From positions 17,571 to 81,570 of the forward strand of contig JAPNUR010000015.1 of assembly GCA_026627385.1 (NCBI GenBank): a DNA stretch of 64,000 nt, given 5' to 3'. How positions within the stretch are numbered: the first letter of the stretch is position 1; each line of letters opens with the position of its first letter. The position numbers and the translations under genes were made by a program. Positions 1-8,531 of the stretch are shown in pieces. Origin of the DNA: Bacillota bacterium (GTDB lineage Bacteria; Bacillota; Sulfobacillia; Sulfobacillales; Sulfobacillaceae). The notes under the pieces are model-generated. The model was not told the origin of the DNA. It did no database searches and saw nothing but the letters and a program-made list of their open reading frames with translations.

Positions 1-591
1 GACTACGAACCGCATGTGCCGTCGCTATCTTCGATGACGCTGCAGAGAACCCATGGGATCAGATTCGTGGGGGACGTAGCTTGGCGGTCCTACGTCTCCG
101 CGAGATCCGCACCTCTCAGACGGTGCTCCGCACATTACGCCGGAGCACCTCACACCTGAGTCTCGGGCACTCTCCAACCCGGTGCCTCCGGTAATGCTCC
201 ATCACGCCAGGACGGTGGTGCACGTTCCGCCACGCCTGAAGCCGCCTGATCCGCTCAACTGCTTGAAAAAGGAGGCCCGGTTCCGGTTTCCCTTGGCAGA
301 CCCTGGGGATCACTCAGCCCGTAAGGGGCTGGTAACGCTTCTGTTGCGCAAGATCTCTCCTCGCCCATGTTCAAAAAGCTTGACGGTCTGCAGCACGGCT
401 CGCACGACTCCGAGCTTACGTTTAACCACGGACCACAGAGCCTGGCGCTGGCGACGCACCCTAGGGTGTCTTGACTTTCCGCACGACACCGCCCGTGCCC
501 CGAAGGCTCAGAGCTCCTGTCGATTGCAGGGAATAAGGCTGGTCAACCTCTGAAGCTCTTCAGGCCGGGACGGTTGATTCGATTGCTTAGG
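1..591. other. Left edge, no recognisable gene
   Basis: Short open frames exist on both strands, but none resembles a protein family I know and none has a convincing ribosome binding site. The one clear structure is a perfect 9-bp inverted repeat at 122-149 (arms GGTGCTCCG and CGGAGCACC, 10-nt loop), without a T-run on either side. This could be a decayed edge of a neighbouring element. The fructokinase stop codon marks the right limit. Confidence 0.5.
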
Positions 592-1482
592 CTATTTTCC
601 AGGCACCAGCAAACGACGCCGGTATTGCCGAATGGCCCAATCTAAAGCGCCATAGACGCCGGACAAGGGGCCTAGCCGCGGCAAGACGAGATACTCGTCA
701 ATGGCGGTGATGGGCTGGGGCACGTGATAGCCGTTCAGCCGTTGGATGACATTCTCGCGCACTAACCCTAGCAATCGCGGCTGCCGCATAATCCCTCCGC
801 CCAGGATCATGCGTTCCGGGTACAGGGTGTAAATAAAATTCACCACACCGTCGGCGAGATAATGGGCTTCGATGGGCCAGGCCTCGTGATCCACCGGCAA
901 TTGATCACCCGGAACCCCCCAGCGCTCGCGGATCGCCGTGCCCGACGCCAGCCCTTCCAAACAATCTGTGTGAGAAGGGCACGCCCCCTGAAACGTGTCA
1001 TTTGGCGCGCGCCGGACGGCAATATGGCCCATTTCCGGATGGGCGACGCCACTAAAGATTTCACCGTGGAAGAACAACGCCGCGCCAATACCCGTACCCA
1101 CGGTGATATAGAGACAAGACTCAAGGTGTCCATGACCCCCGCGCATGACCTCGCCCAGCGCGGCCGCACCCACATCCGTCAGCACAAACGTCGGCACGCC
1201 CAGTTCTTGTGCCAAGGTGCGGCAAATATTGGTCCCTCGCCACTCCAGCTTGGGCGTCGAGGTCAGCATGCCAAACGTCGGAGAACCCTTGGCCAAATCG
1301 ACGGGACCAAAAGAACCCACCCCCAACGCCTGAAGGTCATACGCTCGAAAATAATCCGCTACGAGTGGCAGCGTCTCTCCCGGCGCCCGCGTGGGCAACT
1401 CCCGCACATCGACCAATTCACCCTCTTCGGTGCCGACGGCACAAACAAACTTTGTCCCCCCTGCCTCGACTGCCCCAAACAT
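592..1482 (-). CDS. ROK-family fructokinase
   Basis: A 296-residue ATP-dependent sugar kinase, most likely phosphorylating fructose to fructose 6-phosphate in the cytoplasm. The N-terminal phosphate-binding loop GAVEAGGTKF (residues 3-12) and the central TVGTGIGAA motif are typical of ROK kinases. The zinc-site signature is complete: HPEMGH followed by CPSHTDC and the LEGLASG segment, which is characteristic of the ScrK/GmuE fructokinase branch. Length is normal. The ATG is preceded by GCAGGAG at good spacing. It is the last gene of the leftward operon that starts with the LacI regulator near 8.2 kb. With the nearby dehydrogenases, including the sorbitol-type one, it suggests a polyol-to-fructose-to-fructose-6-phosphate route. 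The family is well supported; the exact hexose is inferred. Confidence 0.88.
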   Translation of the reverse strand: MFGAVEAGGTKFVCAVGTEEGELVDVRELPTRAPGETLPLVADYFRAYDLQALGVGSFGPVDLAKGSPTFGMLTSTPKLEWRGTNICRTLAQELGVPTFVLTDVGAAALGEVMRGGHGHLESCLYITVGTGIGAALFFHGEIFSGVAHPEMGHIAVRRAPNDTFQGACPSHTDCLEGLASGTAIRERWGVPGDQLPVDHEAWPIEAHYLADGVVNFIYTLYPERMILGGGIMRQPRLLGLVRENVIQRLNGYHVPQPITAIDEYLVLPRLGPLSGVYGALDWAIRQYRRRLLVPGK

Positions 1483-1643
1483 CCCGTCACGCTCCTGCCA
1501 TAGGGAAACTCAGACTAGGCGCCAGCCCTCACCGAAACCGCCGTAGCCCACCCGCCTAGCGGATCTCGAGAATCAAACCGGAGCCACTACCATTATGCCA
1601 AAACCCGGGCCATTGGGTGTTTACCATCGCGCAATCTGCTCCG

Positions 1644-2822
1644 TTAACCGCGAAAGCTCGCATACACCAGGCGATTGACGTCTTCCACCGTCGGTTGTTT
1701 GGGGTTGGCCTGATAATCCGGCAAATGAAAGGTGTCTTCAATAATGCCGGGTAGGCTCCCGGCCTCAACGCCTAGTGTTTTGAGCGTGCATCGCAAGCCA
1801 ATTTTTGTTAAGAACGATTCGATTTCACCCGAGACCTTTTGCGCCTTGGCTTCGACAGTTAATCCCGAAGACTCATCGGGATCCGCCATGATATCGTACA
1901 GCCGGGCAAACGCTTGAGGCGCGGAGGCCCACGAAAACTTCATCACTTCAGGATACACCGACGCCAACGCTTCTCCATGCATGACATGAGGGGCGTGCCC
2001 GCCGATGGCCATGGCAATCCCGTGAGGCAGCGTCGTGCCCGCATTGGTAATGCAAATTCCGGCCAGCGTGTCAGCCCGGGCCATCGCCTCGCGGGCTTCT
2101 CGGTCATTGCCGTTCATCACCGCCCGGGGCAAGTAGCGCACCACCAATGTCAAGGCTTCGCGCGCCAATATATCGGTAAATGGCGAACGGCGTGAATGAA
2201 TCGTGCTCTCAAAGGCATGCGCAAAGACGTCGAACCCTGTCGCCGCCGTCACGCGTGGGGGCACCGTCACCGTGAGCGCGGGATCCACAATGGCGGCCTT
2301 GGGACACAATTTGACATCCACGATGGCATGCTTGCTATGAATGCCTGAATGGGTCAGCACCGACACGGGAGAAATCTGAGAACCGGTTCCCGCGGTGGTA
2401 CCGACGGTAATGACAGGAATCACGGGATGGTCGATGGCCTTCTCGCCACCCAACCGATAGTCCCAAACCGATCCGGCATGCGTCGCCCCCAGTGCCACGG
2501 CCTTGGCCGCATCCATACTCGAGCCGCCGCCCACCCCGAGAATAACATCGGGCTGAAACGTCCGTGCCACCGCTACCCCTTGTTCCAGCACGTCAACTGT
2601 GGGGTTCGGAATGATGCCATCAAAGACTTCTGACGCCACATGGTACCCCCGAAGCTGTTCCTGGATCTCTCGGATGAGCGGTGTTTGGTGATAGATCCGC
2701 GACGTGGTGACGATGAGGCACCGCGTACCCCATTCGCGGACCACACGCCCTGTGTCCGCCACGGCATTCCATCCAAAGTGCACCACGGTGGGCACGAAGA
2801 ATCGAAAGGATTGCTGTTGCAT
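1644..2822 (-). CDS. Iron-containing alcohol dehydrogenase
   Basis: A group III NAD(P)-dependent alcohol dehydrogenase of 392 residues. An N-terminal Rossmann-like half carries GGGSSMDAAK (nucleotide binding), followed by GTTAGTGS. The C-terminal helical half holds the metal ligands, seen as DVFAHAFES and LPHGIAMAIGGHAPHVMHG. The frame opens upstream at 2864, but the ATG at 2822 gives the usual family N-terminus (MQQQSFRFFVPT) and has a purine-rich AAAGAGAG upstream, so I chose it. It lies 38 nt after the SDR gene in the same operon. The substrate cannot be read from sequence; the family oxidises or reduces short alcohols, diols and sugar alcohols, and the neighbours suggest a polyol or sugar derivative. 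Confidence 0.85.
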   Translation of the reverse strand: MQQQSFRFFVPTVVHFGWNAVADTGRVVREWGTRCLIVTTSRIYHQTPLIREIQEQLRGYHVASEVFDGIIPNPTVDVLEQGVAVARTFQPDVILGVGGGSSMDAAKAVALGATHAGSVWDYRLGGEKAIDHPVIPVITVGTTAGTGSQISPVSVLTHSGIHSKHAIVDVKLCPKAAIVDPALTVTVPPRVTAATGFDVFAHAFESTIHSRRSPFTDILAREALTLVVRYLPRAVMNGNDREAREAMARADTLAGICITNAGTTLPHGIAMAIGGHAPHVMHGEALASVYPEVMKFSWASAPQAFARLYDIMADPDESSGLTVEAKAQKVSGEIESFLTKIGLRCTLKTLGVEAGSLPGIIEDTFHLPDYQANPKQPTVEDVNRLVYASFRG

Positions 2823-2860
2823 CTCGCTACACTCTCTTTCACTGGTATCAAGGTGAAGAA

Positions 2861-3610
2861 TCAAAAGGTGAGAGACTGACCTCCATCAATGAGATACACC
2901 GCCCCGGTGATGAAGGAAGACCGCGGTGACGCAAGAAAAGCGATTAATTCGGCACATTCGTCCGCTAGTCCCAGACGCTTCAAGGGAATGTGCTCGGCAA
3001 TGGTGCGCTGAATCCCTTCCGGGGTGGAAAACTGTTGATGGTATCGCGTATCGATGGTGCCCGGAGCCACCGCATTCACCCGAATGTTTCGCGTGGCGAG
3101 TTCTTTAGCCAACCCCTTTGTGAGGGCGTTCACGCCCGCCTTAGCCGCCGCATAGCAAAACGCCCCTGGGCCACCGCCGGAATCGGCGGCCACAGACGAG
3201 ACGTTTACGATGCGCGCACCGTCCGCCAGATGGGGGACAAGCACCCTGAGAAGCCAGTAAATGCTTGAAAGGTTGAGCGCCAGACATTGATCCCAATACT
3301 CGAGCGGCATCTCGCTCCACCGATACCGGTGAATCAGACTTCCCGCGTTATTGACCACCATCGTCAGCGGTGCATGGCGGATGGCTTCCTCGCCCACTTT
3401 CACGACCTCATCATACCGAGAAAAATCGCCGGCAACGGTGAGAACCTCCACGTGATAATCCCGCTGAAGCTCCTGAGCCAGCGCTAGACACTCGTCGGCA
3501 TGATGATGGTAATGCAGTATCAGATTGGCCCCGCTTTGAGCCAACTTGGCCGCGGTCGCACGCCCGATTCCCTGACTAGCCCCCGTAATCAGGGCCCATT
3601 CTCCCTGCAT
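2861..3610 (-). CDS. Short-chain dehydrogenase/reductase (SDR)
   Basis: A classical SDR of 249 residues using NAD(P)H. The cofactor motif TGASQGIG begins around residue 8, NNAG is present, and the catalytic Ser and Y-A-A-A-K motif sit mid-protein. The last third, with the conserved VNAVAPG turn, ends in GGQSLTF. I set the start at the ATG preceded by GGAGGCGAGGAA; the frame runs further upstream to 3763 but only with unlikely residues. Gene order places it between the sugar-binding protein and the iron alcohol dehydrogenase, so it probably oxidises the imported sugar, polyol or sugar acid. Substrate is unknown; sugar or glucose dehydrogenase-like and 3-ketoacyl reductase-like SDRs share these motifs. 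Confidence 0.82.
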   Translation of the reverse strand: MQGEWALITGASQGIGRATAAKLAQSGANLILHYHHHADECLALAQELQRDYHVEVLTVAGDFSRYDEVVKVGEEAIRHAPLTMVVNNAGSLIHRYRWSEMPLEYWDQCLALNLSSIYWLLRVLVPHLADGARIVNVSSVAADSGGGPGAFCYAAAKAGVNALTKGLAKELATRNIRVNAVAPGTIDTRYHQQFSTPEGIQRTIAEHIPLKRLGLADECAELIAFLASPRSSFITGAVYLIDGGQSLTF

Positions 3611-3717
3611 TTCCTCGCCTCCAGACGGCATCATCTTTCGGAGGCGGCGGGACGGTGTCCCGCCCTGCAACACCCTCCCCGCCTCCTTGACGGTAATGCG
3701 GCCAATTGATGTCAGAC

Positions 3718-5232
3718 TTACGACGCAGGCGTGCCTGCACGAGTCACGTACTTCGATGGCCACTGATAGTGCATGCTGGTGGGAATGTACCCTTTACTCT
3801 GCATCAGCTGGAACAGCTGCGTCTGCATGGTCTGTAGCGCCTTTTGCGGCGTCTCCAGTCCCGAAAACGCGGCGTTCGCCTGGTCGCCAATAATGGTTTG
3901 CACCTGAAGGCCCGCGCCCACCTCAGGTCGGCGACGGACGTAATGGTAATACGTTTGCAATTCGATGGGGAACCGCCCTAGCTGGTACCCGAGTGTCTTT
4001 GGATTCGTGTAGCTGCTCTTAAACCCAAAGCCGGTAAATGCCGTATTTTCGTAATAGAGCCGTTGTTGCGGGGTCATCTTGAGCCCCGTGGCCCAGAGCG
4101 CAAACTTCACCGCGTCCAGAGGATATTTGGTATCCTTGTTTACCGCAATGGCCCATCCACCAAGCGAGGAGTATCCGTGCCCCGGCTTGATATTGGGCAA
4201 ATTCTTTGCCGGGGCCGAGGGATCGCCAGGCAGCAACGCAAACCCGGTATCTTTCTTGTAGGGCGACGACGCCACCTGGGATACAAAGTCCGACCACTGA
4301 ATCATCATGGCGGCATCCCCAGACGTGTACACCGGCGTAATTTCGGCCCAGTGGAAGCTTTCAGCACCGGGCGGCATAAAGGGCTTCAAGCTATCAAAAT
4401 ATTTCAACGCCTTCAAGGCAATGGTGCTATCAATCACCGGCATATCCTTCATGGGATTGGTTGTCGATGGAAACCCTTGGCCAAACGGGAAGACGTCGCC
4501 CCCCATAGCCCAGAGAATTTCTTCGTAGTCATTCTCCGCTTCGTTGCCTTGCTTGGCCGACCAGGTGAGTCCGTACATGTGCTTGGCCGGGTCGGTAAAG
4601 AATTTGGCCACATCGTACAATTGTGTCAGGGTCTTCGGCACGGTAAGCGGATAGCCAAACTCCTTCTTGAACGCCGCCTTGTTTGCCGGGTTGTCAAACA
4701 GATCCTTGCGGTAGTACAAGAGCTGGGCGCCCGGCATCCACGGCAAGGCGTACAGCTGATTGTTCCAGTTGCCGTAGTCATTGAGCACGGGCACAATCAT
4801 CCCGTCCATAGACAAGGTGTGGGGACCAATTTGCTTGACCGGGTAGCCGAGCTTTTTCAGGTACGGATTTAAGTCTAATTCCCACCCAGCCGGAGCGTAT
4901 TCAGCCAGCCAGGGATTGTCGCTCTCCATGACGTCGTAACGGTCACTGTGCGAAATGAAGTTTTCGACTTCTTTCTCGTGCATCGCGTTATACGGGGCCG
5001 TCGTGACGTTCACCTTGATGTGGTATTCCTTCTCGAATTGTGGAATCATGTGTATGAGCGTAGTGGTGGCCGAGCCCTGAAGCATTATGACATTGAGCGT
5101 CGGTTCAGAACTTGGCGCGACTGCGCTCGCTGTTTTGGAAGCCACACTACCGCAACCTGCCGCGACGGTGCCCACAAGCAATGTGAGCAGCCCAGCTCCA
5201 GCCGTTCGCAGCGCTGACTTCGTCTTTGACAT
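3718..5232 (-). CDS. ABC sugar-binding lipoprotein (CUT1)
   Basis: A 504-residue family 1 extracellular solute-binding protein. The N-terminus is a bacterial lipoprotein signal: charged MSKTK, a hydrophobic stretch, then a TVAAGC lipobox with Cys27 as the lipidated residue. The mature part has the usual landmarks of sugar-binding proteins: IPQFEKEY near the start, LPWMPGAQLLYYRKDLF in the first lobe, and a GYSSLGGWAIAVNK segment before the C-terminal helices. The ATG follows GGAGGATCGGAG. Two permease genes lie directly upstream in the operon, separated by 154 nt. The ligand is probably an oligosaccharide, sugar or polyol; the adjacent dehydrogenases and fructokinase favour a polyol, which is inference. 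Confidence 0.87.
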   Translation of the reverse strand: MSKTKSALRTAGAGLLTLLVGTVAAGCGSVASKTASAVAPSSEPTLNVIMLQGSATTTLIHMIPQFEKEYHIKVNVTTAPYNAMHEKEVENFISHSDRYDVMESDNPWLAEYAPAGWELDLNPYLKKLGYPVKQIGPHTLSMDGMIVPVLNDYGNWNNQLYALPWMPGAQLLYYRKDLFDNPANKAAFKKEFGYPLTVPKTLTQLYDVAKFFTDPAKHMYGLTWSAKQGNEAENDYEEILWAMGGDVFPFGQGFPSTTNPMKDMPVIDSTIALKALKYFDSLKPFMPPGAESFHWAEITPVYTSGDAAMMIQWSDFVSQVASSPYKKDTGFALLPGDPSAPAKNLPNIKPGHGYSSLGGWAIAVNKDTKYPLDAVKFALWATGLKMTPQQRLYYENTAFTGFGFKSSYTNPKTLGYQLGRFPIELQTYYHYVRRRPEVGAGLQVQTIIGDQANAAFSGLETPQKALQTMQTQLFQLMQSKGYIPTSMHYQWPSKYVTRAGTPAS

Positions 5233-5386
5233 CTCCGATCCTCCTCACGATAGTTCACTCTTACTGACCCCTGTGTGTGTTCCAACCACTCGTCGCGGTA
5301 CGATGGATGGCTCCCACCCCCTTTCGCAGTCCCTGGGAACGCCCTGAGGCCATACCAACGGTTTGCCTCTTAACTGCGCCAACACC

Positions 5387-6223
5387 TCAATTGTTCAAGG
5401 CGCCCATAGACAGTCCGCGAATCAGGTAGCGCTGTAAGATCAAAGCCAAAATCACCATGGGCACAATTTCGAGTGAGCCGGAGGCATAAAAACTGCTCCA
5501 CTGATAGATGTAATCGCCCAAAAACCCTTCCGTTGCCACCGGCAGCGTTACGGCATGGGTATTAGTCAGGGAGACCGCAAAGATGTAATCGTTCCAGGCA
5601 AACATGACGCACACGGCGCCAATGCCCACCAACGACGCTTTGATGAGCGGCAAAATAATGTGTCGGAGCACTTGCCAATCGCTGGCCCCTTCAACCCGTG
5701 CACTCTCGTCCAACTCCATGGGAATTTGCCGCATAAAGCCCAGCATCAGCCAGGTCGCCAAGGGCAAGTTGAATAAGGTATAGACGATGATCATGCCAGG
5801 CACCGTGTCGTACAGCCCGATAGTTGTAAACATGAGATACAAAGGGATGATGACCGCAATCGGCGGCATGATTTTCAGGCTGAGGATGAAATTCGCAATC
5901 CCCGTGCGGTGTTTCCAACGATGGCGGCTCAGGCTATAGGCCATCATGGTCGCCAGCACCAAGACCACGATGGTGCTCGCCACACTTTCAATTAAGCTGT
6001 GCCAAAAGAACACCCCTAAGTGGTTGACCGCGATAATGTGCCAGACATGTCCCAAACCTAGGTTGGGCAATAGCTTCGGCGGGATCGCCCATAAGCGGCC
6101 GGTAGACTTTAACGCCGACGAGACGAGCCAATAAATGGGAAACAAGAAAATGATACTGACAAGGACCAGAAAGAGCACAGCCACGATTTGCGAAGCACGG
6201 CGGTACACCATGGCGCTGATCAT
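5387..6223 (-). CDS. ABC sugar permease, MalG-type
   Basis: A 278-residue inner permease of a CUT1 importer. About six hydrophobic segments are visible. The ATPase-docking EAA loop is present as ESARVEGASDWQVLRHIILPL in the second half. The conserved C-terminal ending (YLIRGLSMGALNN) matches MalG-type partners. It follows the other permease by only 4 nt, and the binding protein comes next, so the three are co-transcribed and form one transporter. No ATPase gene accompanies them. Confidence 0.88.
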   Translation of the reverse strand: MISAMVYRRASQIVAVLFLVLVSIIFLFPIYWLVSSALKSTGRLWAIPPKLLPNLGLGHVWHIIAVNHLGVFFWHSLIESVASTIVVLVLATMMAYSLSRHRWKHRTGIANFILSLKIMPPIAVIIPLYLMFTTIGLYDTVPGMIIVYTLFNLPLATWLMLGFMRQIPMELDESARVEGASDWQVLRHIILPLIKASLVGIGAVCVMFAWNDYIFAVSLTNTHAVTLPVATEGFLGDYIYQWSSFYASGSLEIVPMVILALILQRYLIRGLSMGALNN

Positions 6224-6227
6224 CGTC

Positions 6228-7148
6228 TCACACCTCGAACTTCAAAACTTTTATCAGCAGGGCGGCAAAAATCGACATGATAATGACCATAATCCAGGAC
6301 ATGGACGTAGCGGTTCCCATCGTGAAGTAGTTCAAGCCGTTTTGCCACACAAGGTAACTGAGGGTTTGGGTCACCGTACCGGGTCCCCCGGCCGTTAAGA
6401 CATCGACAATGGTGAACATGCGAAAGGCTGTGACGGTTTGCAGCAACACGAGGATTACGAAAATTTGCCGCAACATAGGCAGCATGATGCGCAACACCGT
6501 TTGCGTGGGTGTCGCACCGTCGACCGCGGCGGCTTCAAACGGACTGCGGTCTAAGCCCAGCATCGCCGCATACAGGAACAGCGCCACAAATGGCATCCAC
6601 TCCCAGGAATAGACACCAACCACCGACAAGAAGGCTCCTAAAGGGGTGCCGATAGGATTCACTGCATGAATGCCTAAACTATGAAACAGCCAAATGACAA
6701 TGCCATAATCTGCATTGAGCATAAAGCGCCATAAAATGCCAATCACCAGAGGCGAAATCGCGAGCGGCATAATCAACACCGAGGCCACAATCTTATGCCC
6801 GCGGATATCGGTGCGATTCAGCGCCAGAGCAATCAAAAAGCCACCCACAAACTGCACAACCACGGTGGCCACGGTGATGATTAGTGTGGTACCCAGCGAT
6901 TGCAAAAACTCGCCGTTATGCAAATCCGCCCAGTAATTTTGTAAGCCCACAAACGCATTGAGGCCCGGATCCGCGAGATCCAATCGATGCAGACTCACCC
7001 ACAGCGAATACAGCATCGGAAAGATGTTGAGCACCAACAACACGAACAGTCCCGGCGCTAAAAAGAACCACTGGCTATACTGGCGCTGATGGTGCCGCAC
7101 GGCAACCGCGGCGGGTTGAGTACTTGCGGTAGATATTGACATCTTCAC
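6228..7148 (-). CDS. ABC sugar permease, MalF-type
   Basis: A 306-residue CUT1 permease with six predicted membrane helices. An N-terminal cytoplasmic tail of about 30 residues precedes the first helix (FFLAPGLFVLLVLNIFPML). The EAA loop appears as PFEAAAVDGATPTQTVLRIMLP. The segment TVQTLSYLVWQ-like near the C-terminus and TAGGPGTVTQTL are usual for MalF-type partners. Its start overlaps the end of the LacI-type regulator gene by 4 nt, so translation is probably coupled. It pairs with the MalG-type permease just downstream. Confidence 0.88.
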   Translation of the reverse strand: MKMSISTASTQPAAVAVRHHQRQYSQWFFLAPGLFVLLVLNIFPMLYSLWVSLHRLDLADPGLNAFVGLQNYWADLHNGEFLQSLGTTLIITVATVVVQFVGGFLIALALNRTDIRGHKIVASVLIMPLAISPLVIGILWRFMLNADYGIVIWLFHSLGIHAVNPIGTPLGAFLSVVGVYSWEWMPFVALFLYAAMLGLDRSPFEAAAVDGATPTQTVLRIMLPMLRQIFVILVLLQTVTAFRMFTIVDVLTAGGPGTVTQTLSYLVWQNGLNYFTMGTATSMSWIMVIIMSIFAALLIKVLKFEV

Positions 7149-8173
7149 TGAAGTATCCCCCGTAATTCGCGAAGCTCGTGAGGATGAACGACCGTACTGC
7201 CGAGCACGATGTTGGGCGTCACTTGAATCACCGAGGTATTGGGACGATGGCCCGACAGCAAATCAATCAAGACGTTAGCTGCGGTGTATCCTTGCTCGAA
7301 GGCGTGTTGGTCAACCGTGGTCAAACGAGTCAATGCGGTCACGGGAAATTGGGCAATCCCGTCGTAACCCACCAAGGAGATATCCTCCGGTACTTTCACC
7401 CCGTGCTCCTGGCAGCAGGAAAGCACTCCCCAGGCCATGTAATCATTGAAGGCCACAATAGCGGTCGGCCAGCGCTCATGGGATAACAGCTCCCGGCAGG
7501 CTTTATACCCTTCCTCGAACGAGGAGTCACGGGTAAACACGGCCATGTCGGACCCCACCGTGAGGTTGTGATCCCGGTGGGCTTTTACATATCCTTCATA
7601 GCGCTCTTCGGCAGTGCGGGTATTGCGCGGGCCGATATACGCTACCCGCTGATGCCCTAATAAAATGACATGCTCGGTGGCCATCCGCGTCCCCGCGGCG
7701 TTATCAACCACCACCGATACCGTCCACTCCGGCCCCAAGCTATCGACCACCACTGTCGGCAGTTGCCGCACGCGTTCGAAATCGAAGTGCACATCGTCCG
7801 GACTCAACACCAACAGGCCGTCGGTGACCCCGACCAATTCCGGCAGCCGGCTTAAGTCTTCTATCGTCAGGTGCAAGCGAGAAAAGCGATTGATGACCGT
7901 ATACGCCCCGCGGATAATCTCTAAGAAATAGGGATTGCGCAGCGCATAGCGATCGGCGTTAGGCAAACCAACTGCAATCAACACACGATCTGTTTCTTTC
8001 CCAGACGCAATATATCCTGTTTCCTTTGCAATTTCCATTATTTCTTTGCGTTTTTTTGCAGACACAGAGTCGTGCCCACTGAGAGCCCGGGACACGGTAG
8101 AAATGCTCACTCCCGCAGCTTCAGCAATATCTTTTAGCTTCACGCGCGATTCTTCACTCCGATGTTTTGGCAC
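7145..8173 (-). CDS. LacI-family transcriptional regulator
   Basis: A 342-residue repressor-type regulator. The N-terminal helix-turn-helix reads VKLKDIAEAAGVSISTVSRALSG, followed by the hinge and a periplasmic-binding-protein-like effector domain ending in the usual DEDISLVGYDG-type motif (here PEDISLVGYDGIA). I chose the GTG at 8173 because a perfect GGAGGAG lies 5 nt upstream; the open frame to 8212 has no such site. It is the first gene of the leftward operon and should regulate it and itself. A promoter and an inverted repeat lie just upstream, shared with the divergent zinc dehydrogenase gene. The effector is unknown, probably the imported sugar or polyol. Confidence 0.88.
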   Translation of the reverse strand: MPKHRSEESRVKLKDIAEAAGVSISTVSRALSGHDSVSAKKRKEIMEIAKETGYIASGKETDRVLIAVGLPNADRYALRNPYFLEIIRGAYTVINRFSRLHLTIEDLSRLPELVGVTDGLLVLSPDDVHFDFERVRQLPTVVVDSLGPEWTVSVVVDNAAGTRMATEHVILLGHQRVAYIGPRNTRTAEERYEGYVKAHRDHNLTVGSDMAVFTRDSSFEEGYKACRELLSHERWPTAIVAFNDYMAWGVLSCCQEHGVKVPEDISLVGYDGIAQFPVTALTRLTTVDQHAFEQGYTAANVLIDLLSGHRPNTSVIQVTPNIVLGSTVVHPHELRELRGILQ

Positions 8174-8230
8174 ACAATCTCCTCCAGCAATGACGACTCG
8201 TATGAGACGCATAAAACTTTATGCAATTCG

Positions 8231-8272
8231 ATTTTACTAATGTGCAAGTTATTGTCAATATGATATTATTGA
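8231..8272 (-). promoter_or_regulatory. Promoter and putative LacI operator
   Basis: On the minus strand a perfect -35 (TTGACA, 8258-8253), a 16-nt spacer and a good -10 (TAAAAT, 8236-8231) precede the regulator gene. An inverted repeat TCAATA-6-TATTGA at 8255-8272 overlaps the -35, a sensible place for the divergent operon's repressor. Several TTGCA motifs are scattered through 8220-8300. The promoter is well supported by its fit to the consensus; the operator is inferred. Confidence 0.65.
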
Positions 8273-8531
8273 TTTGCAATTTAGTTTTTATGGTTTGCAT
8301 TGGCGCCGATGACTAGCGCATCGGGAAAATCGGTGAGTTTAAAGGCACGAACGGAGTGCATGGAATGCATCCTCGGCCCCCCAGCGCCTAGAATTCCGGC
8401 ATACGGCCAGGGACACGGCCGAAAACAGTTCCCGAAGAATGGCAAAGTTTGCGCCACAGCAACCGAATCGCCGAAACATTCTTAGCCACGTGCTGTGCTG
8501 TCATGACATTCACCCATAAGGAGTGAGGCTT

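Noticed and set aside
182..553. 123-codon open frame on the plus strand at the left edge
   Set aside because: No ribosome binding site, no domain, and a composition expected of a random frame in GC-rich DNA.
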